Source: Amycolatopsis azurea DSM 43854 | GTDB taxonomy: Bacteria > Actinomycetota > Actinomycetes > Mycobacteriales > Pseudonocardiaceae | DNA length: 64,000 nucleotides | Direction of reading: 5' to 3' | NCBI RefSeq assembly: GCF_001995215.1 | Contig: NZ_MUXN01000013.1 | Coordinates: forward strand, 124,001 to 188,000 | Shown: positions 36,174 to 45,126 of the stretch, piece after piece | Position numbering within the stretch: position 1 is the stretch's first letter | Layout of the letters: each line of letters begins with the position of its first letter | Translations under genes and position numbers: made by a program | The notes under the pieces: model-generated | What the model saw: the letters and a program-made list of their open reading frames with translations, nothing else | The model's database searches: none | Told to the model about the DNA's origin: nothing

Positions 36174-37775
36174 TCACCCCGCAGGCAGGAAGCTCAGCTC
36201 TTTCAGTTCGGTGACGAACTTGCCGTCGTCATCTTCACCCAGCTGAGTGATCCAGATGATGAAGTACTGACCCTGCTGAGGCTGCTGCAAAGCGATGGTC
36301 GATTCGCCCTCCGCGAGGTCCCCGGCGCCGACGACCTTCGTCTCGTCGAGCTTCGGGTTCTTCTTGTCGGCGGTGCGGATCTCGACCTTCGAACCAGGGC
36401 TTCCCGAGTCGATCTTGATCTGGCTGAGGTTGATCGGGTCCTTGAAGGTCACGACCAGCCCGACACCCTCCTTGAGGACCGGGAGCTGCTTGTCGTAGTC
36501 GTCGGTCTTCCACACGGTGCCCGGGTCGCCGTCCGTCGCGTTCTTGGCGCGGCCGGGGCTGTCACCCTTGCTGCCCGGGTTGAACACCGCGACGGCCGAC
36601 GGCTTGACCGCGGCCCCCACGGTGGGCGCCGGCGGCGGCTGGTTGGGCGGCGGCTGCTGGCCGGGTGGCGGCGGGGTCGCCGAAGACGACGACGCGGCGA
36701 CGTTCATGTTCGGGCCGCTGGACTTCGATTCACCCTGGAACAGGTTGATCAGCATCATCCCGCCCCAGGCGAGGATGACCACGGTCGCGACGACCAGCAC
36801 GGTCACGCCGAACGCCAGCTTCTTGCGCCGCGCGACGTCCTTGACCGGCTTCTTCGTCGTCCAGACGGTGCCGTCCGCCTCGGCGGGCGCCTCCTCCTCG
36901 CCGACGGCCTTGATCAGCTGGGTGCGCTCTTCGGCCTCGGCGACCTGGTCCAGCACGCGCAGGATGGCCGCGCTGGTGCGGATGCCGCCGTGGCCGCCGT
37001 CCTCGATGGTGCGGACGGCGAGCGAGGACAGCTCGACCGGGACGGTCGGGACCAGCGAACGCGGCGGGATGACCCGTCCGGTCGGCGCGTGCGGCGCCGC
37101 CGGGATCGCGGCCGGCCCGCCCGGAAGGGCCCAGCGGCCGGTCAACAGCAGGTACAGCACCGCGCCGAGCGCCTTGACGTCGTCCCGAAGGGTCGCTTCG
37201 GGCAAGGGGCCGGGGAAGGCGAGCTTCAGCGCGCCGTCCGGGGTGAGCCGCAGGCGCTGCGGGTGGTCGAGGCCGAGGACGAGACCGTTCTGGTGGGCGT
37301 GATCGACGGCTTCCGCGAGCGCCTGCACCATCCTGGCCGCCGCGGCGGGCGCCACCGGGCGCTGCGCCACGAGGTCGACCAGGTCGCTGCCCTTGGTCCA
37401 TTCCGCCACGACGACACCGAGCAGACCTTCGCTCGAGGTGACGCCGCTGCCGAGGCTCAGCACGTCGAGGACGCGCGCGACCCCGCCGTGGCCGAACTTC
37501 GAGGCGTGCGCGGCACGCTCCAGCGTCCGGCGCGCGAGCCTCGCGGCCTCCGCGTCCGCGGGGTCGCCGACCAGCAGCGTCAGCGCCACGTCCCGCTTCA
37601 GCTGCCCGTCGCGGGCACGCCAAAGATGCGCGGCCGCCCGCTCGTCCACCCCGAACTGTGCGAGCAGGCGATACCGGCCGTCACCGACGACCCGGCCAGG
37701 GGCCAGCGACCCGCCTTGGGCACGAACGCCCACCTGGCTCGCCTCCCCTGCCTGTTCGCTCCGTCTCGTATCCAC
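36174..37775 (-). CDS. MviN-type pseudokinase membrane protein with extracellular discoidin-like domain
   Basis: 533 residues. Residues 30-260 have a Ser/Thr kinase fold but lack catalytic motifs: the VAxK Lys is replaced (VALTLL), HRD is replaced by GLDHPQR and DFG by AFPG. A TM helix is at about 330-355, followed by a Pro-rich linker. The last ~140 residues (NATDGDPGTVWKTDD...) resemble an F5/8 discoidin-type domain. It corresponds to the C-terminal part of M. tuberculosis MviN/Rv3910, where the pseudokinase is phosphorylated by PknB and recruits FhaA to inhibit MurJ. Here it is a separate gene, 78 bp after murJ. Confidence 0.9.
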   Translation of the reverse strand: MDTRRSEQAGEASQVGVRAQGGSLAPGRVVGDGRYRLLAQFGVDERAAAHLWRARDGQLKRDVALTLLVGDPADAEAARLARRTLERAAHASKFGHGGVARVLDVLSLGSGVTSSEGLLGVVVAEWTKGSDLVDLVAQRPVAPAAAARMVQALAEAVDHAHQNGLVLGLDHPQRLRLTPDGALKLAFPGPLPEATLRDDVKALGAVLYLLLTGRWALPGGPAAIPAAPHAPTGRVIPPRSLVPTVPVELSSLAVRTIEDGGHGGIRTSAAILRVLDQVAEAEERTQLIKAVGEEEAPAEADGTVWTTKKPVKDVARRKKLAFGVTVLVVATVVILAWGGMMLINLFQGESKSSGPNMNVAASSSSATPPPPGQQPPPNQPPPAPTVGAAVKPSAVAVFNPGSKGDSPGRAKNATDGDPGTVWKTDDYDKQLPVLKEGVGLVVTFKDPINLSQIKIDSGSPGSKVEIRTADKKNPKLDETKVVGAGDLAEGESTIALQQPQQGQYFIIWITQLGEDDDGKFVTELKELSFLPAG

Positions 37776-37853
37776 CGCACTCTCCCGCGTAGCTCCCGCC
37801 CCGAGGGTACCCAGAATACGACCCGTGAACGCGCGCCATCCGTGCGTGAATCG

Positions 37854-40178
37854 TTATCGGCGCTTGATCAACCGGGTGATCCTCGTCGTGGCGGGCTTCA
37901 ATTCCTCGACCTTCAGGGCCATGAGCACGCCGAACGACACCACGATCCCGACCACCGTCTGCAGCAGAAGTTTCACCCAGGCATGGAAAGTAGGCCCGAA
38001 CGAGTCGGGGACGATCTGCCCGGCGAGCCAGGCGGCGCCGACCCCGAGCACGCTCGCGACGACCGTGAAGAGGATCACGCCGAGGACCCGCTTGCTCCGC
38101 AGGTTTCCGAGCGTCACCCACAGCCACACCTGACCGAGGATCGCGCCGACGACGAACGTGAGGCCGTTGACCATCATCACGCCGAGCACGATGTTGTCGG
38201 GCGACAGCAGCGCCGGGCACAGGTACAGCAGCGGCACCTTGACCACGGTCATCACGATCATGATCAGCACCGGCGTCCGCGCGTCCTTCATCGCGTAGAA
38301 CACCCGCATCTGGAGCATGACCAGCGCGTACGGCAGCAGCGCGAACGCCGAGATGGCCAGCGCCTCGCCCAGCCGCGTCGCGTCTTCGACCTTGCCCTTG
38401 CCCAGGGTGAACAGGGCGATACCGACCGAACCGCCCACCACGGTCATCACCGCGGAGATCGGCAGGAGGGTCACCGTCGAGATCCGGGAGGCGTACGAGA
38501 GGTCGCCGATCAGCTTCTTGTGGTCGCCGTCCGCGGCCGCGCGGCTCATCCTCGGCATGATCGCGGTCAGCAGCGACACGCCGATGACGCCGTACGGCAG
38601 CTGGAAGAGCAGCCAGGCGTTGCTGTACGCGGTCACACCACCCTGCGAACCGCTGGTCAGCACGCGGGTCGTGATCGTGTAGCCCACCTGGCTGACCGCG
38701 ACGTAGCCGACGGTCCACAGCGCGAGCCCGCCGAACTCCTTCATGCGCTTGTCGATGCCCCAGCGCCACTTGAACTTGAACCCCGACCGCAGCAGCGGCG
38801 GGATCAGCAGCACCGACTGCGCCACGATGCCCGCGGTCACGCCGAGGCCCAGTGTCAGCACCTTCGGGTCGGTGATCGACACGGGGTTCGTCGAGATGTC
38901 CCCCGGCATGATCCACACGACGAGGATCGTGAAGATGACGACCAGGTTGTTGATCACCGGCGCCCACGCCGTCGGGCCGAAGATGTGCTTCGCGTTCAGC
39001 ATCGCCGAGAGCAGGGCGAACACGCCGTAGAAGAAGATCTGCGGCAGCAGCAGGTACGCGAACGCGGTGACCAGGTCGGGGTTCGCCTGGCCGTTGTCAT
39101 CGACGTAGAGCTTGGTGATCAGCGGCGCGGCGAAGACCGCGATCGCCGTTCCGACGATGAGCAGCGTGCCCGCCACCGTGACCAGCCGCTGGGTGTAGGC
39201 CTCGCCGCCGTCCTTGTCGTCCTGCGACCGCACGAGCAGCGGGACCACGAGGCTGGACAGGACGCCGCCCATCAGCAGTTCGAAGATGATGTTCGGCATC
39301 GTGTTGGCGACGTTGAACGAGTCGTTCTCGACCTTGGCGCCGATGGCCGCGACCAGCAGCAGCTTCCACGCGAAGCCGGTGATGCGGCTGATCAGCGAGG
39401 CGATCGCCATCCGGCCGCTGGACTTCGCGATGGACGGCGCCTGCGCCGGGGCGGCGACGTCCTGTTCGCCGGTCTCGCCCGGCCGCGGCTTGACCAGCGG
39501 CGCGTCCTTGATCGCAGGCATGACCTGCGTGGCGAGCTGGTCGTACGGGCGCAGGACGTCGGGGTCGGCGACCGGCCAGCGCGAGCCCATCGGGACGCCG
39601 GGGGTGCGCGGGATGAACCGCGTCGCGTCGGGTTCGTCGCGCCGGTCGACCTGCCACGGGCGGACCGGTGGCGGCTGGCGGCGCCCGCGATGCGGCGGGG
39701 GCGGTGTCTGATGCGGGGCCTGGTGCGGACCCGGTCCCGGCGGCGGCCCGGACGGGCGGCGCTGAGGCGGATTCTGGGGCGGATTCTGGGCCGGGCTGGG
39801 GGCCGGGCTCTGTGCCGCGTTCTGGGTCGGCTGCGGCAGCGGCGGCCCTTGCTGCTGCGGCGGCGGGACCTGCTGACGACGGGTCGGCGGAGGTGCCTTG
39901 CGCGGCGGGGCCTGGTTCTGGTTCTGCGGCGGCCTCAGCCGTCGTGTCTCGTCGTCGGGACGGCCCGCGGCCCGCTGGCGCCGGTTGTCCGACGGCTGCT
40001 GGGGCGGCGGCGCCGCACGACGCGGCCGCTCACCGCGCTCGGGCGGGAGCTGCTGCGGCGGCGGTTGACGACGTTCCGGACGGCGCGCCGGGCCATCGGT
40101 GCGCCGGGGCGGTGGCGGAGTGCCTTCGCGCCGGGGACGGCCTGCACGCTCGGGCGGTACACCCGGCTCTCTTTCCAA
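37854..40178 (-). CDS. murJ: Lipid II flippase MurJ (MviN)
   Basis: 774 residues from TTG 40178. The open frame extends much further upstream but only antisense to or within the neighbouring gene; no ATG or GTG is available nearby, so the start is uncertain. The N-terminal ~240 residues are Pro/Gln/Arg-rich and disordered. The MurJ core begins at SSGRMAIASLISRITGFAWK, with about 14 membrane helices, and MNAKHIFGPTAW and MPRMSRAAADGD motifs. It flips lipid II for peptidoglycan synthesis. The pseudokinase regulator is the next gene downstream. Confidence 0.9.
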   Translation of the reverse strand: MEREPGVPPERAGRPRREGTPPPPRRTDGPARRPERRQPPPQQLPPERGERPRRAAPPPQQPSDNRRQRAAGRPDDETRRLRPPQNQNQAPPRKAPPPTRRQQVPPPQQQGPPLPQPTQNAAQSPAPSPAQNPPQNPPQRRPSGPPPGPGPHQAPHQTPPPPHRGRRQPPPVRPWQVDRRDEPDATRFIPRTPGVPMGSRWPVADPDVLRPYDQLATQVMPAIKDAPLVKPRPGETGEQDVAAPAQAPSIAKSSGRMAIASLISRITGFAWKLLLVAAIGAKVENDSFNVANTMPNIIFELLMGGVLSSLVVPLLVRSQDDKDGGEAYTQRLVTVAGTLLIVGTAIAVFAAPLITKLYVDDNGQANPDLVTAFAYLLLPQIFFYGVFALLSAMLNAKHIFGPTAWAPVINNLVVIFTILVVWIMPGDISTNPVSITDPKVLTLGLGVTAGIVAQSVLLIPPLLRSGFKFKWRWGIDKRMKEFGGLALWTVGYVAVSQVGYTITTRVLTSGSQGGVTAYSNAWLLFQLPYGVIGVSLLTAIMPRMSRAAADGDHKKLIGDLSYASRISTVTLLPISAVMTVVGGSVGIALFTLGKGKVEDATRLGEALAISAFALLPYALVMLQMRVFYAMKDARTPVLIMIVMTVVKVPLLYLCPALLSPDNIVLGVMMVNGLTFVVGAILGQVWLWVTLGNLRSKRVLGVILFTVVASVLGVGAAWLAGQIVPDSFGPTFHAWVKLLLQTVVGIVVSFGVLMALKVEELKPATTRITRLIKRR

Positions 40179-40261
40179 CGTGCGCCCAATCCTCGGTGCT
40201 CGACTACGTGATGCCCGGCGGCATCGTTCGACCCAGGGTAATCGGGAACGGCCGGAAACAC

Positions 40262-42409
40262 TTAAACCTGTGCGTCCTCGGTCACACGTGGAGTCGTTTC
40301 GCCCGCCCGATCGGCCCGCGAGTCCTTGATCCTCCGGTAGATCCGGCGGGACGAAAGCAGCAGCAACGCGCCCGCCGCGGTGACCGTGATGATGATGGTG
40401 ATCGCGCCGTATTCCGTGGAGGTCAGCTCGAACCGCGCGTCGGTGCCGAGTCTCGTCCCGTCGGGCGTGGTCAGGGACACGTCGACACTGAACCGGCCCG
40501 CCCGCAGCGCCTCGACCGGGAGCAGCTGGTTGACGGCGCCGTTGGCCGGGACGGTCCGCTCCGGGACCGCCTCGGTGGCACGCAGGCCGACGTTGTTCTT
40601 CAGCACGGTGCGGACGTTGACGCCGACCGGCAGGCCGTTGGTGATGTACGCGGGCAGCGGTGACGCTCCGGAGGCCAGCGCGATCGTCTGCTTCGGCCGT
40701 TCCACGGTGACCTGGCTGCGGATCGCTTCGAGATCGCCGCGGGCGTTGCCGGTGGCGATCTCGGCGTTCGAGCCCCGCCACGAAGTCGAGGCGGCCCGGA
40801 TGATGGCGAGCCGGACCGGGGCGATCACGTCGGCCGGATTCACCCGTTTGGTTGCATCCATCGTCATCGCCGACGACAGGCCCAGCGTCTCGTTGTCGAT
40901 CTGGGACATCCTCGCGGTGACGTCGCCGCTGGTCGCGGCCGTCAGATCCTGCGGGTCGTAGTTGACCGACGCCGTCCCGGACGGGCCTTCCCCGAGCAGT
41001 TCGGGCAGCGGGGTCGACCTGACGAGCCCGGCGGCGTAGAAGTCGCCCATCCGCTGCAGGAACGTGGTGAGTTCGGTGCCGGTCGCGGCCCAGTGCCGCG
41101 GCGGCGCGATGAGCAGCGGGCGCTCCTGCCCCTCGCCCTGCCCGCCGAGCCCCGCCCGGAAGGCGATCGCGCCGAGCCCGTTCTGGGTGGATCCCGAGCC
41201 GTTCAGCGCGGACGAGACCAGCGCGTCGATCGGCTGCGCGCGGAGACCCGTCCCCTCGAGCGAGACCCCGCCCGAGACCGGCGAATCGGACTGGAGCCTG
41301 CGCGAATCGGTCAGCACGGTCTTGACGCCCGCCTTGCCGATCGCTTCGACGGTCTGCGAATCGAGGACGCCGCCGGGCCAGAGCACGCCGTCCTGCGGCT
41401 GGATGCCGAGCAGGTTTTTGATCGTCGCCGCGCCGCCGAGCGCGGTCGCCATCAGCGCGGTGTCGGTGGCGTCGCCGGCGCGGACCTTCGTCAGCGCGGT
41501 GAGGTCGGCGTCGGCGAACGGGAGGGTGACCACGCACCGGCCCGCGACCAGCGCCTTCAGCTGGCCGAGCCAGTTCTTCGCGGTGACGGCGCCCTTGCCG
41601 GGGACGGGCCCGCCGCCGGTGGCGACCTGGTAGCCGCGGGACATCCCGTCCACGGTCGCGACCAGGTCGGGGTCGATGGCCAGGCACAGCGACGACGAGA
41701 CCTTCGTGTCGGCCTCGGCCGCGCGCGCCGCCGCGACCAGCGAGTCCAGCCGTCCGCCGGTGGCCAGTTCGTCCGCCAGGCGTTCGTCGGCCAGGGTCAG
41801 CGGGCCGCCGAGCGGCGCCGAGACGACGTGGACGGTGCTGTTCGAGATCGGCCACAGCAGGCTCGTCGACGGCGCCGACGGCGGACGCGACGCGGAGGCC
41901 TTGCCGGGGACGCCGAGCACCGGCATCAGCAGGCTGACCGCCGCGAGCCGTTCCGGGCCGCCGAAGTCCGGGGTGCCGTTGACGTTGACCAGCAGCGGGT
42001 ACACGCCGGGCTTCGGGAACTGGAGTTTCGAGGACTGGCCGAGCGGGACTTCCAGGTCCAGCTTGGCGCTCTGGCCCGCCTCCAGCTTGTCCGGTTCGAG
42101 GTCGACGAACTCGGTCGCCGCGAGGTCCTTGAACTTGCCGCCCGCGAGCACGTCGCCGATCTGCTGCTCGCTCTGCAGCCGCGCGCCCAGCTGCAGCCGT
42201 ACGCTCAGTTTGCTGATCGGCCGGTCACCGACGTTGGTGACGCGGCCGGTGACGGTGATCGACGTCGAGGTCGTGGTGACGACGCGGGGGTTCAGCTGGT
42301 CGAGGTCCACGCGCAGCCGGGGCTGGTCCTGGGCCTGCGCGACCGCGCCGAACAACGCGGGGAGGGCCAGGAACAGGATCGACAGGACAGTGGCGGCAAG
42401 CCGCTTCAC
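40262..42409 (-). CDS. DUF6049 family secreted/membrane protein (Rv3909-like)
   Basis: 715 residues. A signal peptide at the start (MKRLAATVLSILFLALPALF...AQAQ). CARDB-like N-terminal region (TGRVTNVGDRPISKLSVRLQL), a large central domain, and a C-terminal TM helix (AITIIITVTAAGALLLL) with a basic cytoplasmic tail. Position between the NUDIX and murJ genes matches Rv3909. Function unknown; the context suggests envelope biogenesis. Confidence 0.85.
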   Translation of the reverse strand: MKRLAATVLSILFLALPALFGAVAQAQDQPRLRVDLDQLNPRVVTTTSTSITVTGRVTNVGDRPISKLSVRLQLGARLQSEQQIGDVLAGGKFKDLAATEFVDLEPDKLEAGQSAKLDLEVPLGQSSKLQFPKPGVYPLLVNVNGTPDFGGPERLAAVSLLMPVLGVPGKASASRPPSAPSTSLLWPISNSTVHVVSAPLGGPLTLADERLADELATGGRLDSLVAAARAAEADTKVSSSLCLAIDPDLVATVDGMSRGYQVATGGGPVPGKGAVTAKNWLGQLKALVAGRCVVTLPFADADLTALTKVRAGDATDTALMATALGGAATIKNLLGIQPQDGVLWPGGVLDSQTVEAIGKAGVKTVLTDSRRLQSDSPVSGGVSLEGTGLRAQPIDALVSSALNGSGSTQNGLGAIAFRAGLGGQGEGQERPLLIAPPRHWAATGTELTTFLQRMGDFYAAGLVRSTPLPELLGEGPSGTASVNYDPQDLTAATSGDVTARMSQIDNETLGLSSAMTMDATKRVNPADVIAPVRLAIIRAASTSWRGSNAEIATGNARGDLEAIRSQVTVERPKQTIALASGASPLPAYITNGLPVGVNVRTVLKNNVGLRATEAVPERTVPANGAVNQLLPVEALRAGRFSVDVSLTTPDGTRLGTDARFELTSTEYGAITIIITVTAAGALLLLSSRRIYRRIKDSRADRAGETTPRVTEDAQV

Positions 42410-42930
42410 TCAGGTGCTCCCTCGGCGGTGTGCTGTTGCTGCGCGAAGAGTTCTTTGGCCTTCCGGACCAGCTTGCGCTCGTCGGAGTAGGCGAGGGTGG
42501 TCTCCAGGTCGGCGAGCGGCACCCAGGCGACTTCCGTCACCTCGACATCCTCGTCCGAAAGCTCGCCGCCGGTGGATTCCAGGATGAAATGGTGCACCGT
42601 CTTGTGCACGCGGCGTCGCTCGGCCACGAACCAGTAGTCGATGGTGCCGAGAGGCTGGAGGACCCGCGCGGAGATGCCGGTCTCCTCCTTCACCTCACGC
42701 ACCGCGGTCTGCTCCACCGTCTCACCGTCCTCGATGTGGCCCTTCGGCAGCGACCACAGCAGTCTGCCGTGCCGGTCGAGCCTGCCGATCAGCGCGGCGT
42801 GCGCCCGTTCGGCGTCGACGACGAGACCGCCGGCCGAGGTTTCGTCGACCGTGGTCAGCCGCCGTCCCCGCCTGCGCCTCCGCCGGCGGCCCGGCTTGGA
42901 AGCGCCGGAGCGGCCGGTTGATCCAGACAT
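42406..42930 (-). CDS. NUDIX hydrolase (MutT4-like)
   Basis: 174 residues. A basic Arg-rich N-terminus precedes the NUDIX fold; the Nudix box GHIEDGETVEQTAVREVKEETGI is complete. The last ~20 residues are Gln/His-rich. The stop overlaps the DUF6049 start. Position corresponds to mutT4 (Rv3908), next to pcnA. The likely substrate is a nucleoside-diphosphate derivative, not determinable here. Divergent from pcnA with a 100-bp shared promoter region. Confidence 0.92.
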   Translation of the reverse strand: MSGSTGRSGASKPGRRRRRRRGRRLTTVDETSAGGLVVDAERAHAALIGRLDRHGRLLWSLPKGHIEDGETVEQTAVREVKEETGISARVLQPLGTIDYWFVAERRRVHKTVHHFILESTGGELSDEDVEVTEVAWVPLADLETTLAYSDERKLVRKAKELFAQQQHTAEGAPE

Positions 42931-43030
42931 GCTGCGATGCTAGAGCAAACGGCGGTACGGGTACGCTGGCTCACCGTGCCCGTGTTGGGCCGGGCAGAGG
43001 TAAGTACATCCAAATCGTGGTGGGATTGTC

Positions 43031-44500
43031 GTGAACAAGGTGGTCGCCGGGCAGGCGATTGCGGGGAAGAGCACTGCGATGCAGAACGCTGTGACGGAGC
43101 TGATGCGCATCTCCCCGCTGGCGGACGAGCTCGCGAAGCTCTTCGCGAAGGCGGGATACGGCCTGTACCTGGTCGGCGGCAGCGTCCGGGACATGATGCT
43201 CGGCAGGCCGTCGAGCGACCTCGACTTCACCACCGACGCCCGGCCGGACCAGGTCCTCAAGATCGTCAGCGCCTGGGGCGACGCGGTGTGGGACGTCGGG
43301 ATCGCGTTCGGCACGGTCGGGGTGACGAAGCAGGGCATGACCCTGGAGATCACCACGTTCCGCGCCGACAGCTACGACCGCGTCGGCCGCAACCCCGAGG
43401 TCACCTTCGGCGACAGCATCGAGGGAGATTTGCTTCGCCGCGACTTCACGGTCAACGCGATGGCGATCGACCTCGCGAACCAGACCTTCGTCGACCCGTA
43501 CGACGGGCTCCAGGCGCTGCAGGACCGGGTGCTCGACACGCCCGCGACCCCGCAGGAGTCCTTCGCCGACGACCCGCTGCGCATGCTGCGGGCCGCGCGC
43601 TTCTCCGCGCAGCTCGGGTTCACCGCGGCGCCGCGGGTGATCGACGCGATGACGTCGATGGCCGAGGAGATCGACCGGATCACCGCCGAGCGCGTCCAGG
43701 CCGAGCTGTCGAAGCTGCTGCTCGCGGCCGACCCGCGGCCCGGTATCGAGCTGCTGGTCGACACCCGGCTCGCCGACCGCGTGCTGCCCGAGGTGCCCGG
43801 GATGCGGCTCGCGATCGACGAGCACCACCAGCACAAGGACGTCTACCAGCACTCGCTGACCGTGCTCGCGCAGGCGATCGACCTGGAGTCCTCGCACGAA
43901 CCGACCTCCGAGCCGGATCTGATCCTGCGGCTCGCGGCGCTGCTGCACGACGTCGGCAAGCCCGCGACGCGGGAGTTCCAGCCCGGCGGCGGCGTGAGCT
44001 TCCACCACCACGAGGTCGTCGGCGCGAAGATGGCGCGCAAGCGTTTGCGTGCCCTGAAGTTCTCGAAGGAGATCGTCCAGGACGTCAGCCAGCTCGTGTT
44101 CCTGCACCTGCGGTTCCACGGGTACGGCAAGGGCGAATGGACGGACTCGGCGGTGCGGCGCTACGTCACCGACGCCGGCGACCTGCTGCCCCGGCTGCAC
44201 AAGCTGGTGCGCGCCGACTGCACCACGCGCAACCGCAAGAAGGCGGCCGCGCTGCAGGCGACCTACGACGACCTCGAGCGGCGGATCGAGGCGATCCAGG
44301 CGCAGGAGGACCTCGACCGGGTCCGGCCGGACCTCAACGGCGAGGAGATCATGCGGATCCTCGGGCTCAAGCCGGGGCCGGACGTCGGCAAGGCGTGGAA
44401 GCACCTGAAGGAACTGCGGCTCGACCGCGGTCCGCTGGAGCACGACGACGCGGTGGCCGAGCTGAAGAAGTGGGCCGCCGAGAACGGCATCGGCGGCTAG
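43031..44500 (+). CDS. pcnA: CCA tRNA nucleotidyltransferase
   Basis: 489 residues from GTG 43031; ATG 43079 is an alternative. Nucleotidyltransferase motif YLVGGSVRDMMLGR followed by DLDFTT (metal Asp pair), RRDFTVNAMAID, the RNA-binding region, and an HD domain with LLHDVGK. Adds or repairs the tRNA 3' CCA end. Plus-strand neighbour of the NUDIX gene as in mycobacteria. Its 3' end abuts the convergent cassette at 44503. Confidence 0.95.
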   Translation: MNKVVAGQAIAGKSTAMQNAVTELMRISPLADELAKLFAKAGYGLYLVGGSVRDMMLGRPSSDLDFTTDARPDQVLKIVSAWGDAVWDVGIAFGTVGVTKQGMTLEITTFRADSYDRVGRNPEVTFGDSIEGDLLRRDFTVNAMAIDLANQTFVDPYDGLQALQDRVLDTPATPQESFADDPLRMLRAARFSAQLGFTAAPRVIDAMTSMAEEIDRITAERVQAELSKLLLAADPRPGIELLVDTRLADRVLPEVPGMRLAIDEHHQHKDVYQHSLTVLAQAIDLESSHEPTSEPDLILRLAALLHDVGKPATREFQPGGGVSFHHHEVVGAKMARKRLRALKFSKEIVQDVSQLVFLHLRFHGYGKGEWTDSAVRRYVTDAGDLLPRLHKLVRADCTTRNRKKAAALQATYDDLERRIEAIQAQEDLDRVRPDLNGEEIMRILGLKPGPDVGKAWKHLKELRLDRGPLEHDDAVAELKKWAAENGIGG

Positions 44501-44502
44501 CG

Positions 44503-45126
44503 TCACGTCGCGATGGCGTCCACATCGGTCAACAGCTGCTGCCAACTGGAGAGTTTGCTGACCGGACCATGCCTGTCGAGCCGTTCCAGAAGTTGTCTCC
44601 GCTGCTGGTTGAACCGTTTCCCGTCACGCTCGCGTCGCCTGCCTGTCGACTGGGCGGCGGCGAGCAACGCGGACCGGAGAAGTTCTTTGGGGTCGGCCAC
44701 CTTCTCGGCCTCGTGAAGCTTCGGCAGTCCGAGGGCTGCCTTGCCACGCGGGTTTCCCGCGACTTGGCGGATGAGAGTCTCGTCCAGCAGCAGCCAGGCT
44801 TCGGTCATGCGGACGGGGATGATCGGGCACCACGCCGGAGCCGCGGTCTTTCCAAGCGCGCCGGCGATTTCCTCGCGGCGCGCGAGACTGCCCACGTTGT
44901 CGGCGTCGCGATGAACCATGACGAGGTCCACCCGGTTCTCCATGAGTCTCAGGCCGGCCTTCACCCTTGATTCAATATCCTTGGGGACACCTCGGAGCTG
45001 CTCGAATGGCGGCATCGTCAGACGGAGGTCGACGCCCCGATCCCGAAACAGGAGCTCGGCCAGTCCTGCCAGGGGATGATCGGAACTACCTTCAGCGACG
45101 AACAGGCCGCGCATGGTGTTCCCCAT
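44503..45126 (-). CDS. DUF4276/TOPRIM-like protein, partner of the adjacent ATPase
   Basis: 207 residues, ATG 45126 (or ATG 45114). Features of the RloB/DUF4276-like TOPRIM nuclease group: FVAEGSSDHPLAGLAELLF at the start (acidic TOPRIM-type Glu), a VMVHRDADN motif near 80 (metal-binding D-x-D), and RMTEAWLLLD in the middle. The start overlaps the ATPase stop by 1 nt (TGATG). ATPase plus TOPRIM-like pairs occur in abortive-infection or phage-defence loci (for example AbiL/RloAB-type), but this pair is not assigned to a named system. Confidence 0.62.
   Translation of the reverse strand: MGNTMRGLFVAEGSSDHPLAGLAELLFRDRGVDLRLTMPPFEQLRGVPKDIESRVKAGLRLMENRVDLVMVHRDADNVGSLARREEIAGALGKTAAPAWCPIIPVRMTEAWLLLDETLIRQVAGNPRGKAALGLPKLHEAEKVADPKELLRSALLAAAQSTGRRRERDGKRFNQQRRQLLERLDRHGPVSKLSSWQQLLTDVDAIAT

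Noticed and set aside
35658..40211. 1517-residue plus-strand open frame
   Set aside because: Antisense to sigM, pseudokinase and murJ; Arg/His-rich low-complexity translation typical of GC-driven frames.
40179..41855. N-terminal extension of the murJ frame to 41855
   Set aside because: That stretch lies in another frame inside the DUF6049 gene, whose signal peptide and domains are clear.
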